Of a stretch of 64,000 bases of DNA, positions 1 through 12,380 are shown in pieces. The stretch spans positions 124,001-188,000 of the forward strand of contig JAVLUZ010000408.1 of the NCBI GenBank assembly GCA_036768485.1, written 5' to 3'. The notes under the pieces are model-generated. The model ran no database searches, was not told the DNA's origin, and worked only from the letters and a program-made list of their open reading frames with translations. Position 1 is the stretch's first letter. The number at the start of each line of letters is the position of its first letter. The position numbers were made by a program, and so were the translations under genes. The stretch is from Mermis nigrescens. Its lineage: Eukaryota > Nematoda > Enoplea > Mermithida > Mermithidae.

Positions 1-150
1 AGCATGACTTAAAACTGAGAGCGGCTTAAGCCTGGCTTATCGCTTTCTGTAAAGTGTGGCTTAAGCCTGGCTTAAGCCAGAACTCAGGATCATCCTGACT
101 TTTAATTCAAGCCATACTTAAGCCTGACTTAAGCCAGACTTAAGCCTAGC
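1..150. repeat. Short palindromic GGCTTAAGCC repeats
   Basis: Clustered copies of GGCTTAAGCC and AGCCTGGCTTAAGCC, self-complementary 10-mers. The same motif recurs at about 2065-2115. No gene seen from 150 to 500. Confidence 0.6.
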
Positions 151-514
151 TTAACTAATCCGGTCCGCATAAAATAAGCCACGATTAACTTATTTGCAGA
201 ACTGTATGCGTTTCGATTGGGAAGTTATGACTGCCATAGGGCAGTCATCAGTCCTTTTCCTTCATCATGGCAGCTTGTCTGTGCTCGTTATTCGATGAAA
301 ATAGATTAGTTAAAGAGCGTATAATCTGTGATCGAACAAACGATAGACTTACTGTATTAATAGACCCACCGAAATAATCCTATTGGATGCAATGTATCAG
401 TAGACCCAACAAGGAAATTCTTGATTTATAGAGCGATTAAATTAGAAGATTGTTCAAAAACAAACTGAATCAAAGTCACAGGCGTCACACATTCCCATAG
501 GGGTGAGAGGCATA

Positions 515-770
515 GCTGGGCAGCACCAAAATTCTGGAGGGTGCAAGATTTTTCAAAGGTCAAAAAATGGTATAAAAGTTGTAGTATGGCGAAAAACAAT
601 ATATTTCAAGGTTTATCATCGAGTACTATCCATTGGCATCAAAAAATTGCGAAAAACGGTAAAAAATTTAAAAATTGAATTCTAGGGAGGAAGTATTTTG
701 ATTTCTGGGGGAAGGTATTCGGCCTTCTGGGGAGTGCAAGACCCTCTTTCCCCACGCCACGTGTGGTGAG
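515..770 (+). repeat. Family A element
   Basis: First of about 30 copies. Consensus order: GGGCAGCACCAAAATTCTGG, then GTGCAAGATTTTTCAAAGGTC, a CCATTTTTCGACGTTTCTC block, ACTATCCATTGGCATCAAA, TTGAATTCTGGGGG, GGGTATTTTGATTTCTGGGG, and an end rich in CCCCCACGCCCA. About 250-320 bp, no coding capacity; open frames across it are incidental. Confidence 0.85.
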
Positions 771-1740
771 ACGAATATTACCCCTATCTCAGGGTGCGAG
801 ACTCGAATCACTGTCAGACGATTTTGAGCTATCAGACTTTTCTGCATGATTTTGGGAACGAAAGTAGCGAAGATGTTAAGATTTTTCTCGCGCCGACTAA
901 TATCAGTTCTGTTTTGTTAACCCGTGAAATATCAGAATGAAGTTAATATGATGTGGAAAGTACAGTTTTTTGTATTCGCACTTTCCGTCGTTATCTTACC
1001 TTGCAAGCATTTTTGCGGTTCTGCGACCACAACCTCTCACAAGAAGACGTATCATAGTCTTTGTACATGTACAAAGATTTTGGAAAGACAAAAACTGCAA
1101 ACAGGGTCTAAAATTCGCAAACATTTTCGGCGCTTCGCGCCGAAATGGGTAATTGTGTGTTCTATATATTTTTATAATGGTAGAAATTTTATTTCAAAAA
1201 ATAACAAGTCAAATTTTTCGGCGCTTCACCGTTTTGAGACGATTATTAGCGATTTTAGCCCTCAGAAACCCTTAAATTAGCTAAAATACACTACCAAAGG
1301 TCGAACAACTCTGTCTTTACCACACAAAAATCGCTACTGTACCATATAATAGTACCCAAAAGACCTTGTACAAAAAAAGACTGGTGGAAAGTCAGGACTT
1401 TTGATGAATTTTTATATTCTTTACGTACAAAAGTGGCGAACTATTTTTCATATTTTACCTGCAAAAATAGCTAAAACTCAAAGTTTAGTGGTCCCAAATT
1501 TACGGATTTTACCCCCCCCCGAACTTTCAACCTTGGAAACTATGATACGCCTTCTTGTGGAGAGGTCGTGGTCGCAGAAACGCAAAAAATGCTTGCAAGG
1601 TAAGATAACGATGGAAAAGATAGAAGAAATTGCATCTGTTTGTGAGAAAATCTTCAAATTTTCGGCGCTTCGCGTCATTGTGCAGTAATTTCACTTTTGC
1701 TCGAAGCGCGACCAAAAAGGACATTTTTAAGGTCAATTTT
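770..1740. repeat. Family C element with GTACATGTAC palindrome
   Basis: Contains TTTGTACATGTACAAAG at about 1060-1078, GGCGCTTCGCGCC at about 1128, and a segment (about 1250-1385) that recurs at 38695-38880 and, inverted, at 50400-50540 and 61860-62030. The 780-850 part recurs inverted at 24170-24260. Non-coding. Confidence 0.7.
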
Positions 1741-2182
1741 AAGTTTGAATTTCATGATGCAAATCGATAAAGCATATTAAAAAAACAGAGCTGAACTCTC
1801 AGAATTCCCATGTTTTATATGTTAGAAAATTATCTTGGTGTTGAATATGTAATTAATGTGTTCAACATATGTCTAAAATTTTAATTTCTTATGCTAGATA
1901 GATTTAAGTAATAAGTGACTAGACCGAAAGAATAATGTTACATATTAAAACCATATATAAGTATGTATTTACATAGTTAAATGTATATACATAAATGTGT
2001 GCACATATAAATTGTGTACGGCGACATTTTTTGCGATCAAAGTTCCGATTTACGATCCAGGCGCCAGGCTTGGCGAAGCCGGGCTTAAGCCTGGCTTATA
2101 TTTTTAGCCTGGATTATTTTATAGAAACTGGGCCTGATAAATAGGGTCTTTGCATAATATTTTAATCTTGGAAACTGCTTAC

Positions 2183-2425
2183 ATGTGTCTGGGCTCGCAC
2201 AAAGCTGACACGCTGCAGTCCTTTGCTGGGGGTGCATCGAACCAACTCAGAGGAGTCTTTATACCACCAGCGGTCCAATCTAAGGCATCGTTGACTAATG
2301 GAAGTCTGATCATCGGCTTGCCACTACATTTACTCTGTTTAGTAATTTCCATATCGCCCATTTTGAATATAACATCCCAACCGGACATTGTCCTCTTTGG
2401 GTCCGCAATGCTTGTGTATGGATTT
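2183..2425 (-). CDS. Internal exon of an unrecognised minus-strand gene
   Basis: A 243-nt open segment sits between a strong acceptor (AATTTTCAG) and a strong donor (CACAT|GTAAGC) on the minus strand. It encodes 80 residues starting NPYTSIADPKRTMSGWD and including KPMIRLPLVNDALDWT and CEPRH. Composition and both splice signals support a real coding exon; neighbouring DNA is AT-rich and stop-laden. I do not recognise the family. Partner exons were not found with confidence within the window. A transposon-derived fragment is the alternative. Confidence 0.5.
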
Positions 2426-2439
2426 CTGAAAATTATCGA

Positions 2440-4540
2440 AATCATGATAATATTCAGCTTTATTGTATTGATTTTAATCACTCCGACTTTCTTGAACTTA
2501 GGAAACCAATGAATAAGACCGTTCGACGTAGTATATGCGAAAATTAGTTTCTCATACTTAGCATGATAACATATTCTTGGTTGAAACTGACAGCGTGTTC
2601 GTTGAAAAAGCGCTATTTCACTTGCCTCATATTCTGAAATGCAACAAGGTTAATCATGAACTTATAGTCCGTTGCAACATATTTTGCAGTTTTGAGCATC
2701 AATTTTAAAATTTTTCTGAAGTAAGCCGACGGATTACGGCAATTATATATCAAATCAATGTTATAATCGCAATCTGTCGACTTATTGTCGGTTCATACTT
2801 TTAAAATCTATGCCTGAAAAATTTTGTGAAGCAGACTATAAGTTTCGAAGTAAGCATAATAGCAAATCGCATATAAAACATAAGGTGTTCGAACCATCAT
2901 TCTTGCTTTCGAGACAAAACTATATTTTTTCGCATTTTCAATGATCTTTTTCTTTTTTACATGTGCATTCTTTTAAATTATAAATTAGAATTGGACTAAA
3001 AATTATCGTGCGGGAGAATTCTGAATGATACTAACTTTTCCTGCGGCATATGCGCGTAATACAGCAATGACACTGATTTAAATAAATACGAAAATATACT
3101 GCATCACGGAAATGCTGAAGCCTAATGGAATCGTTCAAAAGTTGTTAGCAAACGCATTAGTATGTCAAGGCCAAGTTTTGTCGAGTCAAGTGGCGAAGGG
3201 ATAACTCCAGCATCATGAACTAAAGCAACGATTAGAAGGTAAGCACTTGCACACGAATTAAAGAGTTGTGAAAAAGGTCTAAATTCAGATAAATAACAAC
3301 ATGAAGTAGCCAGCGTAAGCATGATTTAAATTTACAGAAATGACGTGTATTTGAAGCAACTAAACAACTGATAATGAATAATAGACATTTTTTATGATAA
3401 TAGCGCAAAATTTCCACGCGTTATAAAAAGGGTCGAGATCTATGTAGCTTGTCTATAATCTTCAGAATAAAAATCGTTGGCTCATTGAAAAATATGTTAA
3501 CGAAGTGTCTTTAAGTTGACTGCGAACTCAACTTCCGATTCTATTCAGGATCCGAAATCAACGTTTCTGTAAAAGCTTTTAAGATATACCTCGAAAGGTA
3601 TGTCAAATTAGAATGCGAAAATAGTTAATTTTAGCTCATGCAATCGCTTTTAAATCAGAAACGGCGCTTCCGGAACTTCCCAACTTAATATCACTTAATC
3701 GTTGGAAGAAAATATAAGATAATTTATTAAATAAACGAAGAAAAATCTTACGGCTTATAAAGCAACAATCAGGACTATGCCACATTCCAATCGGAAGACG
3801 CACTGTCAATTCGCTAAGAAAGGTTGTTGTGCTCCAAATTACTTAAAAACATATCCCCTCAATGAGAAAGCACGTTTTAGGAACGCAAACTTTCTATAAT
3901 TAGATACTTAATTGAGGCACAGCCAAAACAGTCGTTCTCAGACTAATGAAATGGTACATTAATTTGAGATATGTCACGTTTTCACAGTCGCCGCATCACA
4001 TGGCTGCACCGTATTTATTCAGAAGTTCAATGTCTTGATCTTGACTGTTAAAAATACGCCTTCAGTGATGTTAATTTATAATATTATTGTTACATGCAGT
4101 TACTACCAGACATGCACGTGCGGAGGAGGGGCAGGGGGAATTAAAATATTGATCAGAATCTGAGGAATAAAGTAAACGCTACTTTAGCGACTGTATACCA
4201 GTGCTTTTACGACATTTCGGCACACAAAAGCTAAATTGTTGACTTCCCTCAGAATCAGCTAACCCCACCCCTAGATCGGCTATGCTGTGCATCCATGTTT
4301 ACTGCATAACATCCAGGCTAGCTGTTCATTTTATCAAAAACGGGATTCTATAAGTGGAGTGGAAAAATACGGCTTCAAGCAAAGTTTTTCCATGTTTGAT
4401 TAGAAGGAAGTATATTGTAAACTCGGAAATTTAAACATGAGCACATCTGCACACAAACGTGGTAGAAACTGAGAGTATGATCCCTCAAATCCTTTAAAAC
4501 CAGTTCAAGAAATAGCAAAAATAAGTCTTTTGTTGTTTTT
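2440..4540. other. AT-rich stretch without recognised gene
   Basis: No supported gene. A repeat unit at about 2715-2850 is shared with 13690-13890 (AAGTAAGCCGA, TAATCGCAATC, GAAGCAGACTATA). The rest is unique-looking AT-rich DNA with only short chance open frames. Confidence 0.5.
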
Positions 4541-4549
4541 AAGCGCTAA

Positions 4550-7500
4550 TTTCTAAACAAAAGGATTAGTCGAAAAAGTGGACAGTCTGCTAAGCTAACT
4601 AACAATAAGCTTATGCGGAGGGAATTTTTCAGGATCTGATTCAGAATCATAGGTAGCGCGATAGCGCTACCTATAATATACTTGGCCATCCTTTTTCTTA
4701 TATGTTTTTCACAGCGAGTGCGAAATTTGTGTCCCCCCTCGCAGCTATAACGGCACACATTCTGAAGATGCGGTTTTTTTAAATGGTAGATAATAGAAAA
4801 ACTTAGTTCCTATTTTTTCTTGTTTACACTCAACACCGAGCGCGTGAGTGTATTGAAGTTGCTTCTTAAAATTCAAATAATTTGCGGAGGGCGAATTTTT
4901 TTGAGAATGTTTACCCTAGTTAGTGGGTTACGAATCTGGTCTTAAAATTTTCTTTACACTCATTGGTTGTTGCACGGGAGTGTAAATTGAGACGGTTTTT
5001 GTCACGATTGTCATGTGGCCAGGCATATCTAACTCAGTTTTACATTCTATTGCAGTCTGATTGGTTCCCAAGTGTAGACTGGTTCAAAAGTATCTAGGGG
5101 AGACTTTTTTAGTTTTTTCTAAAAATGAAAAATGTGTGCATCCGAATTTGGAGGCGGTTTATTGTTGGCGCGTACCTTTTAATATGCCTGGGTACCTCTT
5201 GCACCTATTGTTCCCTACGGCTATAACGGGGACGCTTCTGGAAGAGTGCGGTTTTTTTTAAAAAGAAAATAAAAAAAAGCTCCGCTGCCCCTGTTTTTTG
5301 TATTTTCTTGAAACGACAAAACTGACTGTGTAAAGAAGGTGTAAAGTTTTTTGTGTAACGTTATAACATAGGACAAATTTTGGGACCTTTTATACTGCGG
5401 CATGTGGACAACTGAGTATTGATGACTCGAAGAATTGAACGGCATGGGATAATGAGGATGAAATTCTACAGATGGCGCTTCTTTTGTTTTTTGAGAATTC
5501 GCATTAGTTATCGAATGGCAGTGTAAAGAGTGCGAAAATCTGGGGGTGAAAGCACTTTTTGGTCGGAGTTTTCAACCTGCTTGATGTCCGATACTAACGT
5601 CCGGTTATGAGTTTTTACGAAATGTTTTCTGACAGAAATGTAGAGCGGATCATGGGCTACATTCTGCATATAAGCAAAGTCTTCTATGCTCGATGGTGAG
5701 TTAGATCCTGGGGTTTAAAGTTTGAGCACTCTAGTGGATGGTGTAAAAAACGATTTTAACTAAGATTTCTCTGCCAAATTTTCCCGCTCATGATATAAGG
5801 GTGAAATCGAATACAGCATTAATAAAGTGCCTGCTCAGGGCTACACATCGCAGCAAACCGCATTTAAAAAAACGCAATATTGAGTTATTTATGGGAGTTA
5901 GAAGTTCGAAATCAGAGGTAAAAAATGGGCGAAAAAACACGTTTTTTCCGAAGTTTGATTAATAAATCATACCAAATAATTTTTGCAAGAGAATTTTGGC
6001 ACACGGAATGTACTACGATTTAAAAGCTACAAATTGTACCAAACCGAATTTCTTTAAACTCAATGGGGAGTTCGGTACGGAATTTTTAAAGTTTACAGTG
6101 CTTCTAAATGATGGAAAATACGTTTTTGTTGCGTTTTTTGTTCGTCACTTTCTCCGTCCAGAAGTGGGATAAGTCTAATAGAATAAGGCAAAGTTACTTT
6201 GCTTATATTCGGGTGCATGTCAAAGCAAATTGTCTATACATTAATATTTAGCGAGTGTAAAGTCTAAAATTTGGTGTTTAAAATGCGTTTCTGTCCTTGT
6301 TTTTTCGCCCAGCTTCTCCGGTTATGAGTCAGGGACACCGATTATCAAGTCTAGAAATGGACCAGAACCAAATTTGATATGCCAGTCTGGCGCATATGTT
6401 TAACCACCTACAGTGTTGTAAAATTGGTTTATACCAATTGTTAGTTTGCCCATAGAACATTATGGAGACTTAATTTTTTCATAAATATTAATCGTATATA
6501 TTTGGAACAATATCAAAATTACGAATCTGACCAAAATTTTTTACACTAGGTGTTTGCATACAGTTTACACTACATATGTATTTATCTTGGTTTTTGAGCA
6601 TTCCAGAAACCTAATTTTTCCTGGAGTCTAAAATTTTCAAAGGATCAAATGTGAGACGTCACGAGGCGCGTTTGTTTACATCCAACAGTGATGTAAAGTA
6701 GTTTACACTCATTGTTTATTTGTCCTCAGACCATTGTAGAGACATAATTTTTTCATGAATGTTGATCATAATATCCGAGTAATTTTTACACTGCATGTTA
6801 GCCTTTGTTCGGAGAGCGTTGTCAGTAGTAAGCCGAAATTTTTTCCACGAGATCTACAAATTTGCGATAGAACGAAATATATACGCCAGCTGGGCGCTCT
6901 TGCTTACACTTCAGCAGTATTGCAGAGTGGTTTAAACCTAATGTTTATTTGTCTTCAAAACATCATGGAGACGCATATTTCCACAAATGTTGAAAGAAAT
7001 ATCGGAGCAATATCAAAATTACGAATCCGACTAAAATATTCTTTACGCTATGTGTTTGTGCAAAGTTTACGTTACGTGTTAACCTTAATTCGATAGATCT
7101 TGCAGAGACTTTGTAACTGAAGTCGTAAGAAATTTTTCAAATAAGGATCCATATGTGAGACATCAATTAAGTGGAGTTTGTCACTTCCCTCAAAAGTAAT
7201 CTATAGTGATTTAAAAAATTATGGCCTAAGTGTCCTTTGATCAGCCGAAGAGATGTAATTTTGTTACTTAAATAGGTTTGCATTAAAGTTAAATCCTTCT
7301 TAGCCGTGTTTTATAATATGTTCATAAAATCTTGCACATGGAGTACTAATCCGATTTAATCGATGATAAATTGCCTGCAAAAGTGGTTTAAAATGAACCA
7401 GCAATCACACTACATGTGCACAGAAGTCGACAAAGATATACAGCTTTTATTGTAATCATGTACATTAACATAATACGTAAATCGGAAATACACCATTTGG

Positions 7501-8215
7501 AATGGAAAAAGACTGCAGTTAATGAATACATATGTCAAACTTATTATAATAGGTAGCGCGATAAGCGCTACTATAGCTATACTTGGCCATCCTTTTTCTT
7601 ATATGTTTATCACGAGTGCGAGAATTTGTGTCCCCCTCACAGCAACAACGGCACCTGGGAGGTGCGGTTTTTTTAATCGATGGATGATTAAAAAATTCGT
7701 GCCGTGTTTTTTTCTTTGTTTACACTCAATACTGAGTTAGCAATGAGCGAGCAAAGTGTAAAGCAAAAAATTAAATAATCTGCGGAGGGCCAATGTTTTT
7801 AAAAATGTTGCCCCCAGCTGTAGATTACGAATCTGACCTTAAATTACTTTACACTCAATGGTTGTTGCACAAAAGTGTAAAGTATACGTGTTTTACTCTT
7901 TGCGTGTCCTTCAGCTTATCTAACTCAATTTTGGTTTCTGTGCAGTTAATCGGTTCTATAATGTAGGGGTTGCAAAATCTCGAATCAATTCTTTTTTCTC
8001 CAACTTTCTTCTTTCAATATTTCTTGATCTGTGATCGTTTTAGTGTAAAGGGTTCAGAGACGAAAAACGATGTCTCTTCAACTACTCCCGCTAAGTAGGC
8101 GGAACATGCTAGTATTATGCTTAAAGGTACCCTGGCCTTAGCGTTACGAATCACAGTTTATTTTCTTTTATACACTTAATATTGCGGTATTAGCACAAGT
8201 GTAAAGTTTACACCG
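4550..8215. repeat. Degenerate tandem array with CTTTACAC motifs
   Basis: Many TTTACACT and GTGTAAAG words. A segment of about 400 bp at 4650-5060 recurs in the same orientation at 7548-7960, headed by GGTAGCGCGATAGCGCTACC (a perfect hairpin in the first copy). Units of about 250 bp, beginning near 6460, 6710 and 6955, share GGAGACxTAATTTTTTCAT and ATTACGAATCTGAC. No coding region supported. The array is cut by the sequencing gap at 8216. Confidence 0.65.
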
Positions 8216-8232
8216 NNNNNNNNNNNNNNNNN
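8216..8232. other. Assembly gap, 17 N
   Basis: Seventeen N bases between the CTTTACAC array and a family A copy; the true gap length is unknown. Confidence 0.99.
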
Positions 8233-8239
8233 GTCCTGC

Positions 8240-9090
8240 CCATAGGAAGGCAGCACCAAAATTCTGAGGTGCACTTTTTCAAAGGTCAAAAATGGTCTTG
8301 TGCTATGGCTAAAGAAACCATTTTTCGACGTTTCTCATCAAACACTATCCATTGCACTTTTGGGCGTAAGGGGATCCGGGGGGGGTAGTATAGACCCCCT
8401 AGAAACCGAAACCCCCCCTTAAATTCAATTTGTGAAATTTTTATGCAAAGCTTCGCAATTTTTGATGCCGATGGATAGTGTTCCATGAGAAACGTTGAAA
8501 ATTTGTGTTTTTTCGCCACACCACCAGGTGGGCAGCACCGAAATTCTGGGGGGGGGGGGGTGGAAAAAATTTTTAAAGGTCAAAAAATGGTCCTAAAAGT
8601 GGTCGTTTGGCAAAAAACATCATTTTTCGACGTTTCTCATCAAGCTCTATCCAATGGCATCAAAAAATTGCTAAAAAGCAAAAAAAATTTTCTGGGGGGT
8701 ATTTTGATTTCTGGGGGTATTTTGATTTCTGGGGTATTTCAACTTCTGGGGAGTGCATGCCTTTCCAAAACCCCCACGCCTATGCATACCGTGAAAAAAT
8801 TTTTAAAGGTCAAAAAATGGTCCTAAAAGTGGTCGTTTGGCAAAAAACATCATTTTTCGACGTTTTCACAATAAGCTTCATCCAATGGCATCAAAAAATT
8901 ACAAAAAAGCAAAAAATTTTCTGGGGGGTATTTTTGATTTCGGGGGCATTTCAACTTCTGGGGTGCATACCCCCCCAAACCCCCCACGCCTATGTGTGCA
9001 TGGGAATTATAACTTCTAAGGCCATTTTTTGACCTTGAAAAATCTTACACCCCCCAGAATTTTGGTGCTGTCCACATACATATGATCCAT
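8240..9090. repeat. Family A cluster
   Basis: A plus half-copy and a minus copy face each other at 8250-8525, which could form a long hairpin. Two plus copies follow in tandem (8528-8790 and 8791-9000), sharing GTCAAAAAATGGTCCTAAAA exactly, then a minus fragment to 9075. Confidence 0.8.
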
Positions 9091-9244
9091 TCGCATCTAA
9101 AAATTGCAAAAGAACAAGAAAAAAATGCAAAAATTTGAAATTAGGGGTATCTTGGTTTCTGGGAGTATAAGGCTCTCTTGAAGGTGCATCCCCCAAACCG
9201 TCCCTTCACGCTCACGTGTAGTCTTGCCTACTCCACCACACATG

Positions 9245-9545
9245 GGCAGCGACCAAATTCTGGGGGTCCGATGGGGGCGAAATTGCCAAAAATAGCATCA
9301 AAACTTTAATTCTGGGGCTCTATTGATTTGGGGATGGGGGTGTCCGCCGTAGGTTTGCAAAATTGATCGAAATCGACTCTTTGCAGCAGGTTTAGGCATC
9401 TTACAGGGCAATAACCAAATTCTGGGGGCGATAGGATGACGAAATCGCGAAAAAATCGCCAAAGAACGAAATGCGTATTTGAAAATTCAATTCTGGGATA
9501 TCTTTCCGATTCTCTGGGATCCTTACATCTTAGAAGCAGCATATG
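9245..9545 (-). repeat. Family D elements
   Basis: Two adjacent modules containing GCGACCAAATTCTGGGGG, a GATxGGGxxAAATCGC block and TTCAATTCTGGG. Related copies lie at 11330-11810, 18925-19060, 19790-20090, 36520-36665, 47440-47890 and 56350-56490. Confidence 0.65.
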
Positions 9546-9789
9546 GGAAAATTCTCTCCTAGGGATGTGAGGTGTACGAAGTCCAGCAGATGAATGAAAA
9601 TTTAAAATTCCTCGAAATTGACCAGAAACGATGGAATAAAATAGTTCCAGCGCTATTTTAGGATTTATACTACTATTTTGCGGTCATTTTGACCCAAACT
9701 CAATTTTTGAACTCCCCGATCTGATTATCCCATAGTTGGTCGTACCGCATCTGCGTGCGGCCTATCTAGACCATACGTAGGTGCGCATT

Positions 9790-10580
9790 GTCAAACTTTC
9801 AAAGGGGGGGCGAAACCCAAAAATTGGTAGATTGTCAAGTGATTAGTTAAAACGGTCTGTAGCCTTTTTTGGGCTCAAAAAATCAGGTATATATAGGCTT
9901 TTTGGACTCACGAATAAATCTGTGTAGCCTTAATGGACTAAAAATAGCTATTTAGCTCTTTTGTAGTCGAGAAAATAGTTATATATTCTTTTAAAACTCA
10001 GAAAACACAACTATATTGCATTTCTAAGCTCACACGCATACATCATCTGGCGGTTTCACCCCTCCAGAAAAATTTTCACCCCCTCCGCAAAACGTTTTTC
10101 CCCGTCCCCCATAATTGGCGATTTTTTGATAGCTTGTTAGAAGATTTTCACAATCAGCAAAGGGTGCTTTTTTTAAGCGTTTTTAGCTGTCTATTTGTTC
10201 AAAAGTGCCAAATTGCGCGTCGCGCCATTATTCTCATGATTTGACTATATTTTTTCAATTTGCTCCGACTTTTTGATTTTTTCCAAATTCTTTTATGTTT
10301 TTATGTTCTAGAAAGACAGAGCATCGTCCGAAACGCTGAAAACAACGTTTTTGACGCTTGACGCGTACCTACCATTTTCGAACCCAAAAAAGGCACTTTA
10401 TAATTTCACCCTTTCCCCTTCCCCAGAATTCTCATGCCTTCGTGCATGCTTGCTCACACGGTATGTTTTTGAGTGCAAAAAAGGGTTATCTAGCTCATTT
10501 CTGAGCCCAAAAGGCTATGTAGCAATGTTTTTCTGGCCAAAATGTCTGTGTACATAGCTATCACTTTTTTAGAGCTAAGG
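9790..10580. repeat. Family E tandem block with a nested family B element
   Basis: Repeats of a unit of about 35-45 bp around TATATAGCCTTTTTGGGCTC, as at 34440-34870, are interrupted by the element at 10037-10452 and resume afterwards. Confidence 0.65.
10037..10452. mobile_element. Family B hAT-like MITE with perfect 8-bp target duplication
   Basis: Starts CATACATC and ends GCATGCTTG (decayed CATACATG inverted ends). Flanked by CTCACACG at 10029-10036 and 10453-10460. Length 416 bp, no transposase. Confidence 0.8.
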
Positions 10581-10582
10581 GA

Positions 10583-11225
10583 TCACACATGGGTATGGGG
10601 GGTCTGTATCGCCCAAAGTTGAAATACCCCCCGCAGATTACTGTAGACTCCACCTGGGCGTGGGGGTGGGGTTTTTTTGGGGGGAGGTATGCACCTTCCC
10701 AGAAATCAAAATACCCCCCCCCAGAAATCAAAATACCCCCAGAATTCAATTTTTCAAAAAATTTTTCGTTTTTTTCGCAATGTTTGATGCCAATGGATAG
10801 TGCTTAATGAGAAACGTCGAAAATGGTGTTTTTTATCGCCATACCACCATTTTTGAGGCCATTTTTTTGACCTTCAAAAAATCTGCACCCCCCCCCCCAG
10901 AATTTTTTTGCTGCCCACGTATGCTGTAGACCTAGAATTATATTTTCAGTAACATTTGTGGCGATTTGAGTTCATCCTGACCACACTTGGGTGTGGGGGT
11001 GTGCATCCCCGTGAAACCAAAATACCCCCTAGAAATCAAAATTTCAGAATTCAATTTCTGAAATTTTTTTTGTTTTTTCGAAATTTTTTGATGCCAATGG
11101 TTAGTGCTCGATGGGAAACGCTGAAAAGTTGTGTTTTGCCATACCACTATTTTTAAGGATTTTTTTTTACTTTTGAAAAATCTTGCACACACACCCCCCA
11201 CCCAGAATTTTGTGCTGCAAACGTA
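10583..11225 (-). repeat. Two family A elements
   Basis: Minus-oriented copies at about 10583-10922 and 10980-11222, each carrying TTGATGCCAATGGATAGTGC or a close variant and ending in AGAATTTT...GCTGC. Confidence 0.8.
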
Positions 11226-11229
11226 TGAT

Positions 11230-11815
11230 CCTGACCCCCTCCCAAAATTTTGGTTGTGCTCATGTACGGAGGAATAATACTGCCTCAGTCTCACCCCCCA
11301 TGCTCTTGTATGAGCTAGACCATAGATGGCAGGCAGCAGCCTAGTTCTGAGGGGGTTTGTATGTGGTAAAATCGCCAAAATAGCACCAAGAATTTAATTC
11401 TGGGGGTTTATCGATTTTGAGATGAATCCGTTGTATTTTTCGGACGGGTGTGTCCAGAGTCTCCCGAACCGCCACGCCCATGTATATCGCTGACCACGCA
11501 TGGGCGTGGGGGTCTGGGAGTCTGGCTAGACCATACATTGACTGCAAGAAAATTATGTGGGGGGGGTGAAATCGCCAAAAATGCACAAAAAATAGAATTC
11601 TGGGTCTAAAGTTGTCTCCTCTTCGGGGTTTTCTTTCAAACCTCTTGGGGTTGTATTCTAAACGCTATGTGTGGTCTCTGGGTACTGCACCCCCAGAATC
11701 CGGCGGACCTCCCCGAAAATCGACAGATCCCTCAGAATTGAATTTTCGGCGCCTTTTTCGGCAATTTCGCCCCTCGACCCCTAGAATTAGGTCGCTTTGC
11801 TACTATAGGTGGGCA
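11230..11815. repeat. Family D elements
   Basis: Modules with GAATTTAATTCTGGGGG, ATCGATTTTGAG and CCCCCAGAATCCGGCGGACC. Non-coding. Confidence 0.6.
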
Positions 11816-12380
11816 GCACCTAAATTTGGGGTGCAAGTTTATGGTCTAAAAATGGTGGTATGGCGAAAAAAGGATTTTTCAACGTTCCGCGTCGAGCAAT
11901 ATCCATTGGCATAGAAAACTTGAAAAGTAAATTTAAAAATTAAATTCTGGGAGGGTATTCGGCCGTCTGGGGCGCATATCATAAGGGGGCGGCAACAAAA
12001 TTCTGGGGCGGGTGCAGATTTTTTAAAGGTCAAAATGGCGGTATGGCGAACGAATTACAATTTTTCAACGTTTCTCATTGAGCACTATCCATTGGCATCA
12101 AAAAAATGCGAACAAAAATGGAAAAATTTTTAAAATGTAATTTTGGGGGGCAGTGGCGGATCCAGGATTTTTCAAGGGGCGGTACCCCCGACTTGGGCGG
12201 AAAAATTAGCCGTTTTAGCCCGAAAAATCGCTCAAAAATCTTTAATTCTGCGCACTATTTGCCACTGGGGGTGCGGCCGCCCCCCCCCCTAAATCCGCCC
12301 CTGCCGGGGGCATTTTGGCTTCCCTCGGGGTGCATACTCCTTAACCCCCCACGCCCAGGCGTGCCGCTGACCCGCTCAGC
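11806..12380 (+). repeat. Family A elements split by a small hAT-type MITE
   Basis: Partial copies at 11806-12010 and 12000-12380. The second is interrupted by the element at 12151-12303 and resumes with GGCATTTTGGCTTCC. Confidence 0.65.
12151..12303. mobile_element. 153-bp hAT-type MITE
   Basis: Begins CAGTGGCGGATCCAGG and ends AAATCCGCCCCTG, an inverted terminal repeat typical of hAT elements. No coding capacity. Flanks TTGGGGGG and CCGGGGGC are only roughly duplicated. Confidence 0.7.

Noticed and set aside
2150..2512. Plus-strand 120-codon frame opposite the exon at 2183-2425
   Set aside because: The minus strand has both strong splice sites and better composition; the plus frame is its shadow.
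8485..9032. Open frames of 113-141 codons over the family A cluster
   Set aside because: They follow repeat copies, repeat themselves with the DNA units and have overlapping frames on both strands.
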